Part shown: in pieces, positions 46,092 to 55,145 of the stretch
How the letters are laid out: every line of letters begins with the position of its first letter
How positions within the stretch are numbered: position 1 is the first letter of the stretch
Assembly (NCBI RefSeq): GCF_900105675.1
Contig: NZ_LT629786.1
Location: 5,642,001-5,706,000 of the forward strand
Source: Pseudomonas synxantha
GTDB lineage: Bacteria; Pseudomonadota; Gammaproteobacteria; Pseudomonadales; Pseudomonadaceae
DNA: 64,000 nt
Direction of reading: 5' to 3'
Notes under the pieces: model-generated
The model's input: only the letters and a program-made list of their open reading frames with translations
The model's database searches: none
Told to the model about the DNA's origin: nothing
Made by a program: the position numbers and the translations under genes

Positions 46092-46612
46092 GCGGCGACA
46101 TCCATGAAGCCTGGGGCCTGGGCCAGGGCGAAGGGACTGATGACTTGCCACTGCGTGCCGCCGTCGAAGTGGCCCTGGATAAACGGCGCGCCGGAGGCGG
46201 TGCTGGCCATCCAGGCATCCAATGGGAAATGCTGCATACCCGCCACCTCGTCTACCAGCAGCCCGACAAACAGGTCGTTGAACTCCACCACCAATACGCG
46301 CCGTTGCTTGCGCGCCTTGGACAACTCAAGACCAAGGAAACCACCCAGGTCCATTACCGGCAACAAGCGCCCGCGCAGGTTGGCCACGCCCTTGACCCAG
46401 GGCTTTACCCCGGGTATCAGGGTGCAACGCGGCTCATGCAACACTTCGGCGACTTCGCCCATGGGCGCCACGTACCCGTTTGCCCCTACACGGAAAGCAA
46501 TCCCGCTCCAGCGTTGCAGGCGGGTTTCCTGGGACGGCAGGTCGGCGGCCAGCAGGCGGCAGCGGCGGTCGATGTCCAGCAGCAGTTCGAAGGCGGTTTG
46601 CGACTCGGTCAT
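46088..46612 (-). CDS. pilI: CheW-like coupling protein PilI
   Basis: 174 residues with a single CheW domain ([23 protein letters not shown], then [20 protein letters not shown], the signature turn). It bridges PilJ and ChpA. The short gap to pilH (11 nt) and the overlap with pilJ show a tight operon. Confidence 0.94.
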   Translation of the reverse strand: MTESQTAFELLLDIDRRCRLLAADLPSQETRLQRWSGIAFRVGANGYVAPMGEVAEVLHEPRCTLIPGVKPWVKGVANLRGRLLPVMDLGGFLGLELSKARKQRRVLVVEFNDLFVGLLVDEVAGMQHFPLDAWMASTASGAPFIQGHFDGGTQWQVISPFALAQAPGFMDVAA

Positions 46613-46623
46613 GATCGCGAGCC

Positions 46624-46989
46624 TTAGCCGGCCAGTACCTTGTTCAGGGTGGCGATCAGGGTTTCTTCGTCCACCGGTTTGGTCAGGTAGTCCTTGGCGC
46701 CCTGGCGTGCGCCCCAGATCTTGTCGGTTTCCTGATCCTTGGTGGTGATGATGATGATCGGGATGCCGTTGGTTTCCGGCTCCTTGGACAATTGGCGCGT
46801 GGCCTGGAAGCCGTTGAGACCCGGCATCACGATGTCCATCAGCACCGCGTCGGGTTTTTCCTGGCGGGCCAGGGCCACGCCGTCCGCGCCGTTTTCGGCT
46901 TTCAGGACCTGGTGGCCGTGCTTTTCCAGCATGCCGGTAAGTTTGTACATTTCGGTCGGCGAATCGTCGACGATCAGAACACGTGCCAT
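46624..46989 (-). CDS. pilH: Response regulator PilH
   Basis: 121 residues, a stand-alone receiver domain: VLIVDDSPTE with the acidic pair, VLMDIVMPGLNG with the phospho-acceptor Asp, ITTKDQ and the Lys in YLTKPV. In the Pil-Chp system PilH acts as a phosphate sink and controls pilus retraction. The ATG at 46989 is the family start (MARVLIVDD). Confidence 0.95.
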   Translation of the reverse strand: MARVLIVDDSPTEMYKLTGMLEKHGHQVLKAENGADGVALARQEKPDAVLMDIVMPGLNGFQATRQLSKEPETNGIPIIIITTKDQETDKIWGARQGAKDYLTKPVDEETLIATLNKVLAG

Positions 46990-47035
46990 GGTTTTCCCCA
47001 CTACATTGGTCGGCGCCGGCCCTTGTGGGGTGGCG

Positions 47036-47443
47036 TCAGTGTGCTTGTTCTACTGCGGCGAAGGCAGGCACATAGGCCTTTATCACGCCCAGCAGTTCTT
47101 CCTTGCTGAAAGGCTTGGTCAAAAACTGATCGACACCCACGATGCGCCCCTTGGCCTTGTCGAACAGGCCATCCTTGGAGGACAGCATGATTACCGGGAT
47201 CGCCTTGAACGCCGGGTTGTTCTTCACCAGGGCGCAGGTCTGGTAGCCATCCAGGCGCGGCATCATGATGTCGACAAAGATAATGTGCGGGTGATGATCC
47301 ACAATCCGCGCCAGGGCATCGAAACCGTCGATGGCCGTGATGACCTCGCACCCCATGTTCTTCAACAGGGTCTCGGCGGTGCGGCGGATCGTTTTCGAAT
47401 CGTCGATCACCATCACCCTCAAGGCGTTGGAATGCTGTTCCAT
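47036..47443 (-). CDS. pilG: Response regulator PilG
   Basis: 135 residues, a single receiver domain: VMVIDDSKTIRRTAE, IIFVDIMMPRLDGYQ with the phospho-acceptor Asp, MLSSKDG and FLTKPFSKEEL. PilG promotes pilus extension and activates CyaB-dependent cAMP production. The start at 47443 (MEQHSNALRVMVIDD) is chosen over a longer frame that runs into the divergent gshB promoter. First gene of the pilGHIJ-chpA-chpC unit. Confidence 0.95.
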   Translation of the reverse strand: MEQHSNALRVMVIDDSKTIRRTAETLLKNMGCEVITAIDGFDALARIVDHHPHIIFVDIMMPRLDGYQTCALVKNNPAFKAIPVIMLSSKDGLFDKAKGRIVGVDQFLTKPFSKEELLGVIKAYVPAFAAVEQAH

Positions 47444-47681
47444 ATCTGCTCTACCATCGCCACAGCGAATCGGTTTTCGGTGTGTACTGCCTGATGTTGC
47501 ACAGGATGAACGCCGCAAGCCTTGGAATTCAAGGGCTGCTGCGCCGTGGCAGTCTTTTTAGCACAGTCTCGGGGAGCAATCTATCGAGGCACCCGCCCAG
47601 TGGTTTTTCCTTGACCCACAACAGCCGCAGCGCCACTCTGACGCCACTTTTATGCGCCCTAATTTGCTAGAGGAAATCCCC

Positions 47682-48635
47682 ATGAGCGTTCGCGTCGGCA
47701 TTGTCATGGACCCTATCGCCAGCATCTCCTATAAAAAGGACAGTTCGCTGGCCATGCTCCTGGCCGCCCAGGCCCGCGGCTGGACGTTGTTCTATATGGA
47801 ACAGCGCGATCTTTACCAGGGTGACGGCCAGGCCCGCGCGCGCATGCGGCCGTTGCAGGTGTTCGCCAACCCTGAGAAGTGGTTCGAGCTTTCAGACGAA
47901 ATCGACAGCCCCCTGAGCGATCTGGACGTGATCCTGATGCGCAAGGACCCACCGTTCGACATGGAGTTCGTATATTCCACCTACCTGCTGGAGCAGGCCG
48001 AACGGGCCGGCGTGTTGATCGTCAACAAGCCGCAGAGCCTGCGCGACTGCAATGAAAAGCTGTTCGCCACCCTGTTCCCGCAGTGCACGCCACCGACCGT
48101 GGTCAGCCGCCGCGCCGATGTACTGCGTGAATTCGCCGCCAAGCATGGCGATGTGATTCTCAAACCACTGGACGGCATGGGCGGCACCTCGATCTTCCGC
48201 CACCGCGCCGGCGACCCGAACCTGTCGGTGATCCTCGAGACCCTGACAGTGCTGGGCACCCAGCAGATCATGGGCCAGGCCTACCTGCCGGCGATCAAGG
48301 ACGGCGACAAGCGCATCCTGATGATCGACGGCGAGCCGGTGGATTACTGCCTGGCGCGTATCCCGGCAGCAGGCGAGACCCGTGGCAACCTGGCGGCCGG
48401 TGGTCGCGGTGAAGCGCGACCGTTGTCGGACAAGGACCGCTGGATCGCCGCCCAAGTCGGCCCGACCCTGCGGGAAAAAGGTCTGCTGTTTGTGGGACTC
48501 GACGTAATTGGTGAGCACCTGACTGAAATCAACGTCACCAGCCCTACCTGTATTCGCGAGATCGACAATGCATTTGGCACGAACATCGGCGAAATGCTGA
48601 TGGCCGCCATTGAGCGCAAGCTACAAGCCAAGTGA
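47682..48635 (+). CDS. gshB: Glutathione synthetase
   Basis: 317 residues, ATP-grasp family. MSVRVGIVMDPIASISYKKDSSLAMLLAAQ is the usual N-terminal substrate-binding fold. KPLDGMGGTSIFR is the glycine-rich ATP lid and GLDVIGEHLTEINVTSPT the metal-binding end. It joins glycine to gamma-glutamylcysteine. The ATG at 47682 follows GAGGAA. It is divergent from pilG across about 240 bp. Confidence 0.97.
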   Translation: MSVRVGIVMDPIASISYKKDSSLAMLLAAQARGWTLFYMEQRDLYQGDGQARARMRPLQVFANPEKWFELSDEIDSPLSDLDVILMRKDPPFDMEFVYSTYLLEQAERAGVLIVNKPQSLRDCNEKLFATLFPQCTPPTVVSRRADVLREFAAKHGDVILKPLDGMGGTSIFRHRAGDPNLSVILETLTVLGTQQIMGQAYLPAIKDGDKRILMIDGEPVDYCLARIPAAGETRGNLAAGGRGEARPLSDKDRWIAAQVGPTLREKGLLFVGLDVIGEHLTEINVTSPTCIREIDNAFGTNIGEMLMAAIERKLQAK

Positions 48636-48712
48636 CATAGAACAGCCGGACACACACCAACATTGCGTTATCATGCGCCACCTGTGAAACGCGCGATGTT
48701 GGTTTTCTTGTC

Positions 48713-49618
48713 ATGACACTCCCGTCCGATCTGCCCCCAGAACTCACCCACAGAGGCGTGCGCCCGGCTGATCGGCTCGGATTTACCTTGTTTCTCGCCG
48801 CATTGATTCACCTCGCCTTGCTGCTGGGCGTGGGCTTCACCATGGTCGAGCCCAAGCAGATCACCAAGACCCTGGAAATCACCCTCGCCACGTTCAAGAG
48901 CGAAAAGAAGCCCGAAAAAGCCGATTTTCTCGCCCAGGACAACCAGCAAGGCAGCGGCACCCTCGACAAGAAAGCGGTGCCCAAGACCACCGAAGTCGCG
49001 CCCTTCCACGACAACAAAGTCAATAAGGTCACCCCGCCGCCGGTCCCCAAACCCGAGGTCAAGCAGGCTGCGCCCAAGGCGGCCGTGACTACCGTCGCGC
49101 CCAAGCCGCAAAAAGCCCCGACCCAGCGCGAAAAGACCAAGACCGAACCCAAGCCCGAACCGGTGAAACCCGCGCCAACCTTCGACAGCTCGACGCTGTC
49201 CGACGAAATTTCCAGCCTGGAAGCCGAACTGGCCCATGAACAACAGCTGTACGCCAAGCGCCCGCGCATCTATCGCCTGAACGCCGCCTCGACCATGCGC
49301 GACAAAGGCGCCTGGTATAAGGACGAGTGGCGCAAGAAGGTCGAGCGCATCGGCAACCTCAACTACCCGGAAGAAGCCCGGCGCCAACAGATCTATGGCA
49401 ATTTACGCTTGCTGGTGTCGATCAACCGTGACGGTTCGCTCTATGAAGTGCAGGTGCTGGAATCCTCCGGCCAACCGTTGCTGGACCAGGCCGCCCAGCG
49501 CATCGTGCGCCTGGCCGCGCCCTTTGCGCCGTTCAGCGGCGACTTGAACGACGTGGACCGCCTGGAAATCATCCGCACCTGGAAGTTTGCCAAGGGCGAC
49601 CGACTATCCAGTAACTGA
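48713..49618 (+). CDS. tonB3: TonB-like energy transducer (TonB3)
   Basis: 301 residues. One N-terminal membrane anchor (about 24-43, FTLFLAALIHLALLLGVGF), a long Pro/Lys-rich periplasmic spacer (about 60-165, with repeated KPE/PKP) and a TonB C-terminal domain (about 215-297, NYPEEARRQQIYGNLRLLVSI). TonB proteins pass proton-motive force to outer-membrane transporters. At this locus P. aeruginosa has TonB3, linked to twitching motility rather than iron uptake, which fits the nearby pil-chp genes. It is not followed by exbB/exbD. Confidence 0.9.
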   Translation: MTLPSDLPPELTHRGVRPADRLGFTLFLAALIHLALLLGVGFTMVEPKQITKTLEITLATFKSEKKPEKADFLAQDNQQGSGTLDKKAVPKTTEVAPFHDNKVNKVTPPPVPKPEVKQAAPKAAVTTVAPKPQKAPTQREKTKTEPKPEPVKPAPTFDSSTLSDEISSLEAELAHEQQLYAKRPRIYRLNAASTMRDKGAWYKDEWRKKVERIGNLNYPEEARRQQIYGNLRLLVSINRDGSLYEVQVLESSGQPLLDQAAQRIVRLAAPFAPFSGDLNDVDRLEIIRTWKFAKGDRLSSN

Positions 49619-49668
49619 CGCCGCTCCTGCACTTGTCAGTTCGCCCCTCCAACGCCACACTAGCGGAC

Positions 49669-50238
49669 ATGAAAAACGTCAGCCCGACCTACCTCAAGCA
49701 CCAATTCCTGATCGCCATGCCCCATATGGCCGACCCGAACTTTGCGCAGACCTTGACCTATATCGTCGAGCACACGGCCAATGGTGCCATGGGGCTGGTG
49801 GTCAACCGCCCGCAGGAGCTGAACCTGGCCGATATCCTCGAGCAATTGCGCCCGGAGATCGATCCTCCGGCCCGTTGCCAGAGCGTGCCGATCTACATCG
49901 GCGGGCCGGTGCAGACTGACCGCGGCTTTGTGCTGCACCCCACCGGGCCGAAGTTCCAGGCCACGGTCGACCTTGAAGGCGTGTCACTGTCCACTTCCCA
50001 GGATGTGCTGTTCGCCATCGCCGACGGCGTTGGCCCAGAGCAAAGCGTGATCACCCTAGGCTACGCCGGTTGGGAAGCCGGGCAACTGGAGGCCGAACTG
50101 GCCAGCAATGCCTGGCTGACCTGCCCGTTCGACGCCGACATCCTGTTCAACACCGCCAGCGAACTGCGCCTGGAAGCGGCCGCCGCCAAGCTGCGGGTCA
50201 ACCTCAACCTGTTGACCAGCCAGGCGGGACACGCCTGA
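49669..50238 (+). CDS. algH: YqgE/AlgH family protein
   Basis: 189 residues. HQFLIAMPHMADPNFAQTLTYIVEHTANGAMGLVVNRP is the family's opening, and GYAGWEAGQLEAELASNAWL the second conserved block. The alginate-regulation name is historical; the molecular function is unknown. The ATG at 49669 matches the family start. The stop overlaps the ruvX ATG (TGATG), a near-universal yqgE-yqgF pairing. Confidence 0.95.
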   Translation: MKNVSPTYLKHQFLIAMPHMADPNFAQTLTYIVEHTANGAMGLVVNRPQELNLADILEQLRPEIDPPARCQSVPIYIGGPVQTDRGFVLHPTGPKFQATVDLEGVSLSTSQDVLFAIADGVGPEQSVITLGYAGWEAGQLEAELASNAWLTCPFDADILFNTASELRLEAAAAKLRVNLNLLTSQAGHA

Positions 50239-50675
50239 TGGCCTTGCGTCTGATCCTAGGTTTTGACTACGGCACCAAGCAGATCGGCGTAGCGGTCGGC
50301 CAGGTCATCACCGGCCAGGCTCGTGAACTGTGCACCCTCAAGGCCCAGAACGGCGTGCCGGACTGGAACCAGGTTGAAGCCCTTATTAAAGAGTGGAAGC
50401 CAGATGCGGTAGTGGTCGGCCTGCCCTTGAACATGGACGGCACCCCCAGCGACATGTGCCTGCGCGCCGAGAAGTTCGCCCGCCGCCTCAATGGCCGCTA
50501 CAACCTGCCCTTCTATACCCACGACGAGCGCCTGACCACCTTTGAAGCCAAGGGTGAGCGTCGCGACCGTGGCGGCCAGAAGGGCAGCTACCGCGACAAC
50601 CCCGTGGACGCCATCGCCGCCGCTTTGCTGTTGCAGGGGTGGCTGGATGAAAACACTGCTTTATTTGCATCCTGA
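50238..50675 (+). CDS. ruvX: Holliday junction resolvase-like YqgF (RuvX)
   Basis: 145 residues with an RNase H-like fold: LILGFDYGTKQIGVAVG carries the first catalytic Asp, VVGLPLNMDGT the second strand, and YTHDERLTTFEA and NPVDAIAAALLLQ the remaining acidic positions. The family processes the 5' end of pre-16S rRNA and may act on branched DNA. Translationally coupled to algH. Confidence 0.95.
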   Translation: MALRLILGFDYGTKQIGVAVGQVITGQARELCTLKAQNGVPDWNQVEALIKEWKPDAVVVGLPLNMDGTPSDMCLRAEKFARRLNGRYNLPFYTHDERLTTFEAKGERRDRGGQKGSYRDNPVDAIAAALLLQGWLDENTALFAS

Positions 50676-50688
50676 CCCGCCGCGATCC

Positions 50689-50789
50689 TGTGGGAGCGGG
50701 CTTGCCCGCGAAGAACGTTAACGATACCGCGTGAAGGCTGGATGAACGCGGTGCCCATGAGTTTTTCGCGAGCAAGCTCGCCCCTACAC
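50689..50789. repeat. Inverted repeat pair, second REP-like family
   Basis: TGTGGGAGCGGGCTTGCCCGCGAA and the inverse TTCGCGAGCAAGCTCGCCCCTACA flank about 50 nt. It is the same family as the copy at 13434-13533, including the ACGCGGTG string in the centre, and lies between ruvX and pyrR. Confidence 0.8.
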
Positions 50790-50807
50790 ACTTAATAAGG
50801 AGCCCCC

Positions 50808-51314
50808 ATGAGCCTGCCCAATCCCGCCGAACTGATCAGCCAGATGGCAATACGCCTCAAGGCGCACCTGAAACAACGCGCCATCAGCGAACCGCGCTTT
50901 ATCGGTATCCGCACCGGTGGTGTGTGGGTGGCCCAGGCGTTGCTGGAAGAGCTGGGCAGCGACTCGCCCCTGGGCACCCTGGATGTGTCCTTCTACCGTG
51001 ATGACTTCAGCCAGAATGGCCTGCACCCGCAAGTGCGTCCTTCGGCCCTGCCGTTCGAGATCGAAGGCCAGCACCTGGTATTGATCGACGACGTGCTGAT
51101 GAGCGGTCGCACCATCCGCGCCGCCCTGAACGAGCTATTCGACTACGGCCGCCCGGCCAGCGTGACCCTGGTGTGCCTGCTGGACCTGGACGCCGGCGAG
51201 TTGCCGATCAGCCCGGACGTGGTCGGCGCGACCCTGTCACTTTCCGCCCAGCAACGGGTAAAATTGTCCGGTCCCACGCCGCTCGAACTCGAACTGCAAG
51301 ACCTTGCCCTTTAA
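50808..51314 (+). CDS. pyrR: Bifunctional pyrimidine regulator / uracil phosphoribosyltransferase PyrR
   Basis: 168 residues, type I phosphoribosyltransferase fold. [15 protein letters not shown] holds the pyrophosphate loop and [19 protein letters not shown] the PRPP-binding motif. It may make UMP from uracil; in Pseudomonas its regulatory role on pyr genes is not the classical RNA attenuation, and no attenuator is seen before pyrB. First gene of pyrR-pyrB-pyrC' with a 24-nt gap to pyrB. SD AAGGAG precedes the ATG. Confidence 0.96.
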   Translation: MSLPNPAELISQMAIRLKAHLKQRAISEPRFIGIRTGGVWVAQALLEELGSDSPLGTLDVSFYRDDFSQNGLHPQVRPSALPFEIEGQHLVLIDDVLMSGRTIRAALNELFDYGRPASVTLVCLLDLDAGELPISPDVVGATLSLSAQQRVKLSGPTPLELELQDLAL

Positions 51315-51338
51315 ACCGCCTTGTACAGAGTCCCCGCG

Positions 51339-52343
51339 ATGACGCCTCTAGATGCCAAGCGCCCGCTGCAGCTCAATGCTCAGGGCCAGTTGCAACATTT
51401 CTTGTCCCTCGACGGTTTGCCCCGCGAACTGCTCACCGAAATCCTCGATACCGCTGACTCGTTCCTCGAGGTCGGTGGCCGGGCGGTGAAGAAGGTACCG
51501 CTGCTGCGCGGCAAAACCATCTGCAACGTGTTCTTCGAGAACTCCACCCGCACCCGCACCACCTTTGAGCTGGCAGCCCAGCGGCTGTCGGCCGACGTGA
51601 TCACGCTGAACGTGTCGACCTCGTCGGCGAGCAAGGGTGAGACCCTGCTCGACACCTTGCGCAACCTGGAAGCCATGGCCGCCGACATGTTCGTGGTACG
51701 CCATGGTGACTCCGGCGCCGCGCATTTCATTGCCGAGCACGTGTGCCCGAACGTCGCGATAATCAACGGCGGCGACGGCCGTCACGCCCACCCGACCCAG
51801 GGCATGCTCGACATGCTCACCATCCGTCGGCACAAGGGCAGCTTTGAAAACCTCTCGGTGGCCATCGTCGGCGACATCCTGCATTCGCGGGTGGCGCGCT
51901 CGAACATGCTGGCCCTGAAGGCCCTGGGTTGCCCGGATATCCGCGTGATCGCACCCAAGACCCTGTTGCCCATCGGTATCGAGCAATACGGCGTGACGGT
52001 CTACTCCGACATGACCACAGGCCTCAAGGATGTGGACGTGGTGATCATGCTGCGCCTGCAACGCGAGCGCATGGCCGGTGGCCTGTTGCCGAGCGAAGGC
52101 GAGTTCTACCGTCTGTTCGGCCTGACCACTGCACGCCTGGCGGGCGCCAAGCCGGACGCCATCGTGATGCACCCGGGGCCGATCAACCGCGGTGTGGAAA
52201 TCGAGTCGGCGGTGGCCGACGGCGCGCAGTCGGTGATCTTGAACCAAGTGACCTACGGTATCGCCGTGCGCATGGCCGTGCTGTCCATGGCCATGAGCGG
52301 GCAAACCGCGCAACGTCAATTCGAGCAGGAGCAGGCCCAGTGA
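51339..52343 (+). CDS. pyrB: Aspartate carbamoyltransferase catalytic subunit
   Basis: 334 residues. [16 protein letters not shown] (STRTR at 69-73) is the carbamoyl-phosphate site and [12 protein letters not shown] the aspartate-domain motif. It makes N-carbamoyl-aspartate in UMP synthesis. The N-terminus is about 25 residues longer than in E. coli PyrB, as in other pseudomonads where this extension carries the nucleotide-effector site. The stop overlaps the GTG of pyrC' (GTGA). Class A ATCases need PyrC' as a structural partner. Confidence 0.97.
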   Translation: MTPLDAKRPLQLNAQGQLQHFLSLDGLPRELLTEILDTADSFLEVGGRAVKKVPLLRGKTICNVFFENSTRTRTTFELAAQRLSADVITLNVSTSSASKGETLLDTLRNLEAMAADMFVVRHGDSGAAHFIAEHVCPNVAIINGGDGRHAHPTQGMLDMLTIRRHKGSFENLSVAIVGDILHSRVARSNMLALKALGCPDIRVIAPKTLLPIGIEQYGVTVYSDMTTGLKDVDVVIMLRLQRERMAGGLLPSEGEFYRLFGLTTARLAGAKPDAIVMHPGPINRGVEIESAVADGAQSVILNQVTYGIAVRMAVLSMAMSGQTAQRQFEQEQAQ

Positions 52344-53611
52344 AGCTCAGCATTCTCGGTGCCCGAGTCATCGATCCAGCCAGTGGCCTGGATCAAGTTA
52401 CCGATCTACATCTGGATGCCGGCAAGATCATCGCCATCGGCGCAGCGCCCGCTGGCTTCGGCGCCGTCGAGAGCATCGACGCCAAGGGCCTGGTGGCCGC
52501 GCCAGGGCTGGTGGACCTGAACGTCGCCCTGCGCGAGCCCGGCTACAGCCGCAAAGGCAATATCAACAGCGAAACCCAGGCCGCGGCGGCCGGTGGCGTG
52601 ACCAGCCTGTGCTGCCCGCCCAATACCAAGCCGGTGCTGGATACTTCGGCGGTGACCGAACTGATCCTCGACCGCGCCCGCGAAGCCGGCAATTGCAAGG
52701 TGTTCCCTATCGGCGCCCTGAGCAAAGGCCTGGATGGTGAACAACTGGCCGAACTGATCGCCCTGCGCGACGCCGGATGCGTGGCTTTCGGCAATGGCCT
52801 GGACAATTTCCGCAGCACGCGCACCCTGTGCCGCGCTCTGGAATACGCGGCCACTTTCGACTTGACGGTGATATTCCACTCCCAAGACCGCGACCTGGCC
52901 GAAGGCGGCCTGGCCCATGAAGGCGCAGTCGCCAGCTTCCTCGGCTTGCCGGGCATTCCGGAGACCGCCGAAACCGTGGCCCTGGCCCGTGACCTGCTGC
53001 TGGTGGAGCAAAGCGGTGTGCGTGCGCATTTCAGCCAGCTGACCAGCGCCCGGGGCGCGGCCCTGATTGCCCAGGCCCAGGCCCGAGGTTTGCCGGTGAC
53101 GGCAGATGTCGCCTTGTACCAGCTGATCCTGACGGATGAAGCGCTGATCGACTTTTCCAGCCTGTATCACGTGCAGCCGCCCTTGCGCACCAAGGCCGAC
53201 CGCGACGGTTTGCGGGCGGCGGTGAAGTCGGGCGTGATATCGGCGATCTCCAGCCATCACCAGCCCCATGAGCGCGACGCCAAGCTGGCACCTTTTGGTG
53301 CGACCGAGCCGGGCATCAGCAGCGTGGAGTTGTTGCTGCCGCTGGCGATGACGTTGGTGGAGGACGGCTTGCTCGACCTGCCAACGCTGCTGGCACGCTT
53401 GAGCGCCGGCCCGGCTCAGGCCCTGCGCCTGCCGGCGGGCAAGCTTGAAGTCGGTTCGCCAGCGGACCTGGTGCTGTTTGACCTGGGCAGCTCGACGGTG
53501 GCCGGGGAGCACTGGTTGTCGAAGGGCGAAAACTGCCCGTTCATCGGCCACAGCCTACCGGCGACGGTGCGGTACACCTTCATGGATGGGCGTATCAGCT
53601 ACCAGGCTTAA
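52340..53611 (+). CDS. pyrC': Dihydroorotase-like PyrC', non-catalytic subunit of the ATCase complex
   Basis: 423 residues, amidohydrolase fold. Active dihydroorotases carry His-x-His after beta1 in GLxDxHVHxR; here the segment is [13 protein letters not shown] with Asn61 and Ala63, so the metal site is lost. This is the known situation in Pseudomonas, where PyrC' is inactive but required to assemble with PyrB as a dodecamer, and a separate pyrC gene provides activity. Start is GTG, overlapping the pyrB stop, which favours equal stoichiometry. Confidence 0.95.
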   Translation: MKLSILGARVIDPASGLDQVTDLHLDAGKIIAIGAAPAGFGAVESIDAKGLVAAPGLVDLNVALREPGYSRKGNINSETQAAAAGGVTSLCCPPNTKPVLDTSAVTELILDRAREAGNCKVFPIGALSKGLDGEQLAELIALRDAGCVAFGNGLDNFRSTRTLCRALEYAATFDLTVIFHSQDRDLAEGGLAHEGAVASFLGLPGIPETAETVALARDLLLVEQSGVRAHFSQLTSARGAALIAQAQARGLPVTADVALYQLILTDEALIDFSSLYHVQPPLRTKADRDGLRAAVKSGVISAISSHHQPHERDAKLAPFGATEPGISSVELLLPLAMTLVEDGLLDLPTLLARLSAGPAQALRLPAGKLEVGSPADLVLFDLGSSTVAGEHWLSKGENCPFIGHSLPATVRYTFMDGRISYQA

Positions 53612-53636
53612 AACAAATATCAAGTAAGCACAGTAA

Positions 53637-53727
53637 ATGTGGGAGGGGGCTTGCTCCCGATAGCGGTGGGTCAGCTAAAGATAAGCTGACTGACCCACCG
53701 CTATCGGGAGCAAGCCCCCTCCCACAT
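53637..53727. repeat. REPIN downstream of pyrC'
   Basis: ATGTGGGAGGGGGCTTGCTCCC...GATAGCGGTGGGTCAGC and its exact inverse meet at TAAAGATAA. This is one of the most perfect copies in the window and lies between convergent pyrC' and the TM2 gene. Confidence 0.9.
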
Positions 53728-53750
53728 TTTGTTCTCTATGGGCCGAGAGA

Positions 53751-54179
53751 TCAGCGGCCGTTATTGCGCTCAGCATTACGAATCGAAATCTGCGTATTCA
53801 ACGTCCAGAAGTCATATAGCACCCCCAGCAGGAACAAACCGCCGGTCAGCAGGTAGATCAGGCCGGTGATCCATTTGCCTTGGTACATACGGTGCACACC
53901 GAATACGCCCAGGAACGCCAACAGAATCCACGCGACGTTGTATTCGATCGGCCCGGCGGTAAAACGCAGGTCGGCTTCACGGTCCATGGCCGGGATCAGG
54001 AACAAGTCGATCAGCCAGCCAATGCCCAGCAGGCCGAAGGTGAAAAACCAGATCGTACCGGTCACGGGTTTGCCGTAATAAAAGCGATGCGCCCCGGTAA
54101 AACCGAAAATCCACAGTAGGTAACCGATCACCTTGCTGTGGGTATCTTGCTGCTGACCAACCTGTTGATAGGTGTTCAT
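53751..54179 (-). CDS. TM2-domain membrane protein
   Basis: 142 residues with two TM2-like helical hairpins: VIGYLLWIFGFTGAHRFYYGKPVTGTIWFFTFG (17-49) and ILLAFLGVFGVHRMYQGKWITGLIYLLTGG (86-115). The G-x-H-R-(F/M)-Y turn in each is diagnostic. Function unknown. The N-terminal Gln-rich 16 residues are cytoplasmic. It stands alone and divergent from the NlpC/P60 gene. Confidence 0.87.
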   Translation of the reverse strand: MNTYQQVGQQQDTHSKVIGYLLWIFGFTGAHRFYYGKPVTGTIWFFTFGLLGIGWLIDLFLIPAMDREADLRFTAGPIEYNVAWILLAFLGVFGVHRMYQGKWITGLIYLLTGGLFLLGVLYDFWTLNTQISIRNAERNNGR

Positions 54180-54428
54180 GAAGGACCTCTTTTGCTTCGA
54201 TAGATAAATTTTTTCATTTTCTTTGTGACTTTTTTACGAGCGCCCGACGTACGGCAAATGGTATCTTCCTGCCCTCAAAGCCTTATGCCACCTGACTTGT
54301 GTAGGACAATTGCGGCAATTCGTCGCGTTTTTCCTGAATTTGACCCCAAGGTTCAGTCGACAAACGGCCTGAGAACGACACAAAAAGCTGTTATAAAGTT
54401 GCGCGCAAACCCATAAGAGCCACGCCTA

Positions 54429-55067
54429 ATGCGACCATTTTTCAAGACATGGCTGACCATCTGCCTATTAATGCCACTGGCCGCCCACGCCACCAATCGT
54501 GAGCAACGACTTCCGAACGTCAATGGTTTCACCCCTAAAGTCCACAGCACAACCAGTACGGCCAAATCGGCAAAGCTGACCGTCAACCGCCCAACTCAAC
54601 TGAGCAAGGCCCACGGTAAAGCAACTCCCGGCCTGATGGCGGTGAACACCAAGCAAAGCAGCAACGTGCTCAGCCGCGCCGTCAACGTGCTCGGTACTCC
54701 TTATCGTTGGGGCGGCAGCAGCCCAAGTAAAGGGTTCGACTGCAGCGGCTTGGTGAAATATGCCTTTAACGATGTAAAAGCGGTGGATTTGCCACGCACT
54801 TCCAACGCCATGGCGGCCGGTCACGGCTTGAAGGTTGATCGCAAAGACCTGAAGCCGGGCGATCTGTTGTTCTTCAAGTTGAAGAGCCGCCAGGTCAACC
54901 ACGTTGCCATCTACCTGGGCAACGACCGCTTTATCCACGCGCCACGCCGTGGCAAGTCGGTAAGCATCGACACGCTGAAAAAGCCGTTCTGGGACAAGAA
55001 CTACGTGATTGCCAAGCGGGTGCTGCCGAAAGAGCAGAACAGCAACCTGCGGATCGTGCAGCGCTGA
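54429..55067 (+). CDS. C40 (NlpC/P60) family cell-wall peptidase
   Basis: 212 residues. A signal peptide (TWLTICLLMPLAAHA) precedes a linker of about 55 residues rich in Thr/Lys and the NlpC/P60 domain (80-205): catalytic Cys105 in GFDCSGLVKYAF, His158 in VNHVAIYLG and a polar third residue His170. It cuts gamma-D-Glu-diaminopimelate bonds in peptidoglycan stem peptides. It occupies the position where pilU would follow pilT in P. aeruginosa, but on the opposite strand. Upstream, a TATAAA box at 54392 may be the promoter. Confidence 0.92.
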   Translation: MRPFFKTWLTICLLMPLAAHATNREQRLPNVNGFTPKVHSTTSTAKSAKLTVNRPTQLSKAHGKATPGLMAVNTKQSSNVLSRAVNVLGTPYRWGGSSPSKGFDCSGLVKYAFNDVKAVDLPRTSNAMAAGHGLKVDRKDLKPGDLLFFKLKSRQVNHVAIYLGNDRFIHAPRRGKSVSIDTLKKPFWDKNYVIAKRVLPKEQNSNLRIVQR

Positions 55068-55091
55068 TCTTCAGCTGAAATACAGTAAACA

Positions 55092-55122
55092 ATGTGGGAG
55101 GGGGCAAGCCCCCTCCCCACAT
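55092..55122. repeat. REP-type hairpin, single compact unit
   Basis: ATGTGGGAGGGGGCAAGCCCCCTCCCCACAT is a single near-perfect hairpin without the usual central spacer, as if a REPIN had collapsed. It lies between two convergent genes. Confidence 0.75.
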
Positions 55123-55145
55123 GTGGTTTCATTGTTTGAAAAATT

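Noticed and set aside
50790..51340. Pyrimidine attenuator (PyrR-binding loop) before pyrR or pyrB
   Set aside because: The gap before pyrR holds a REP-like pair and an SD only, and pyrR-pyrB are separated by 24 nt without a terminator.
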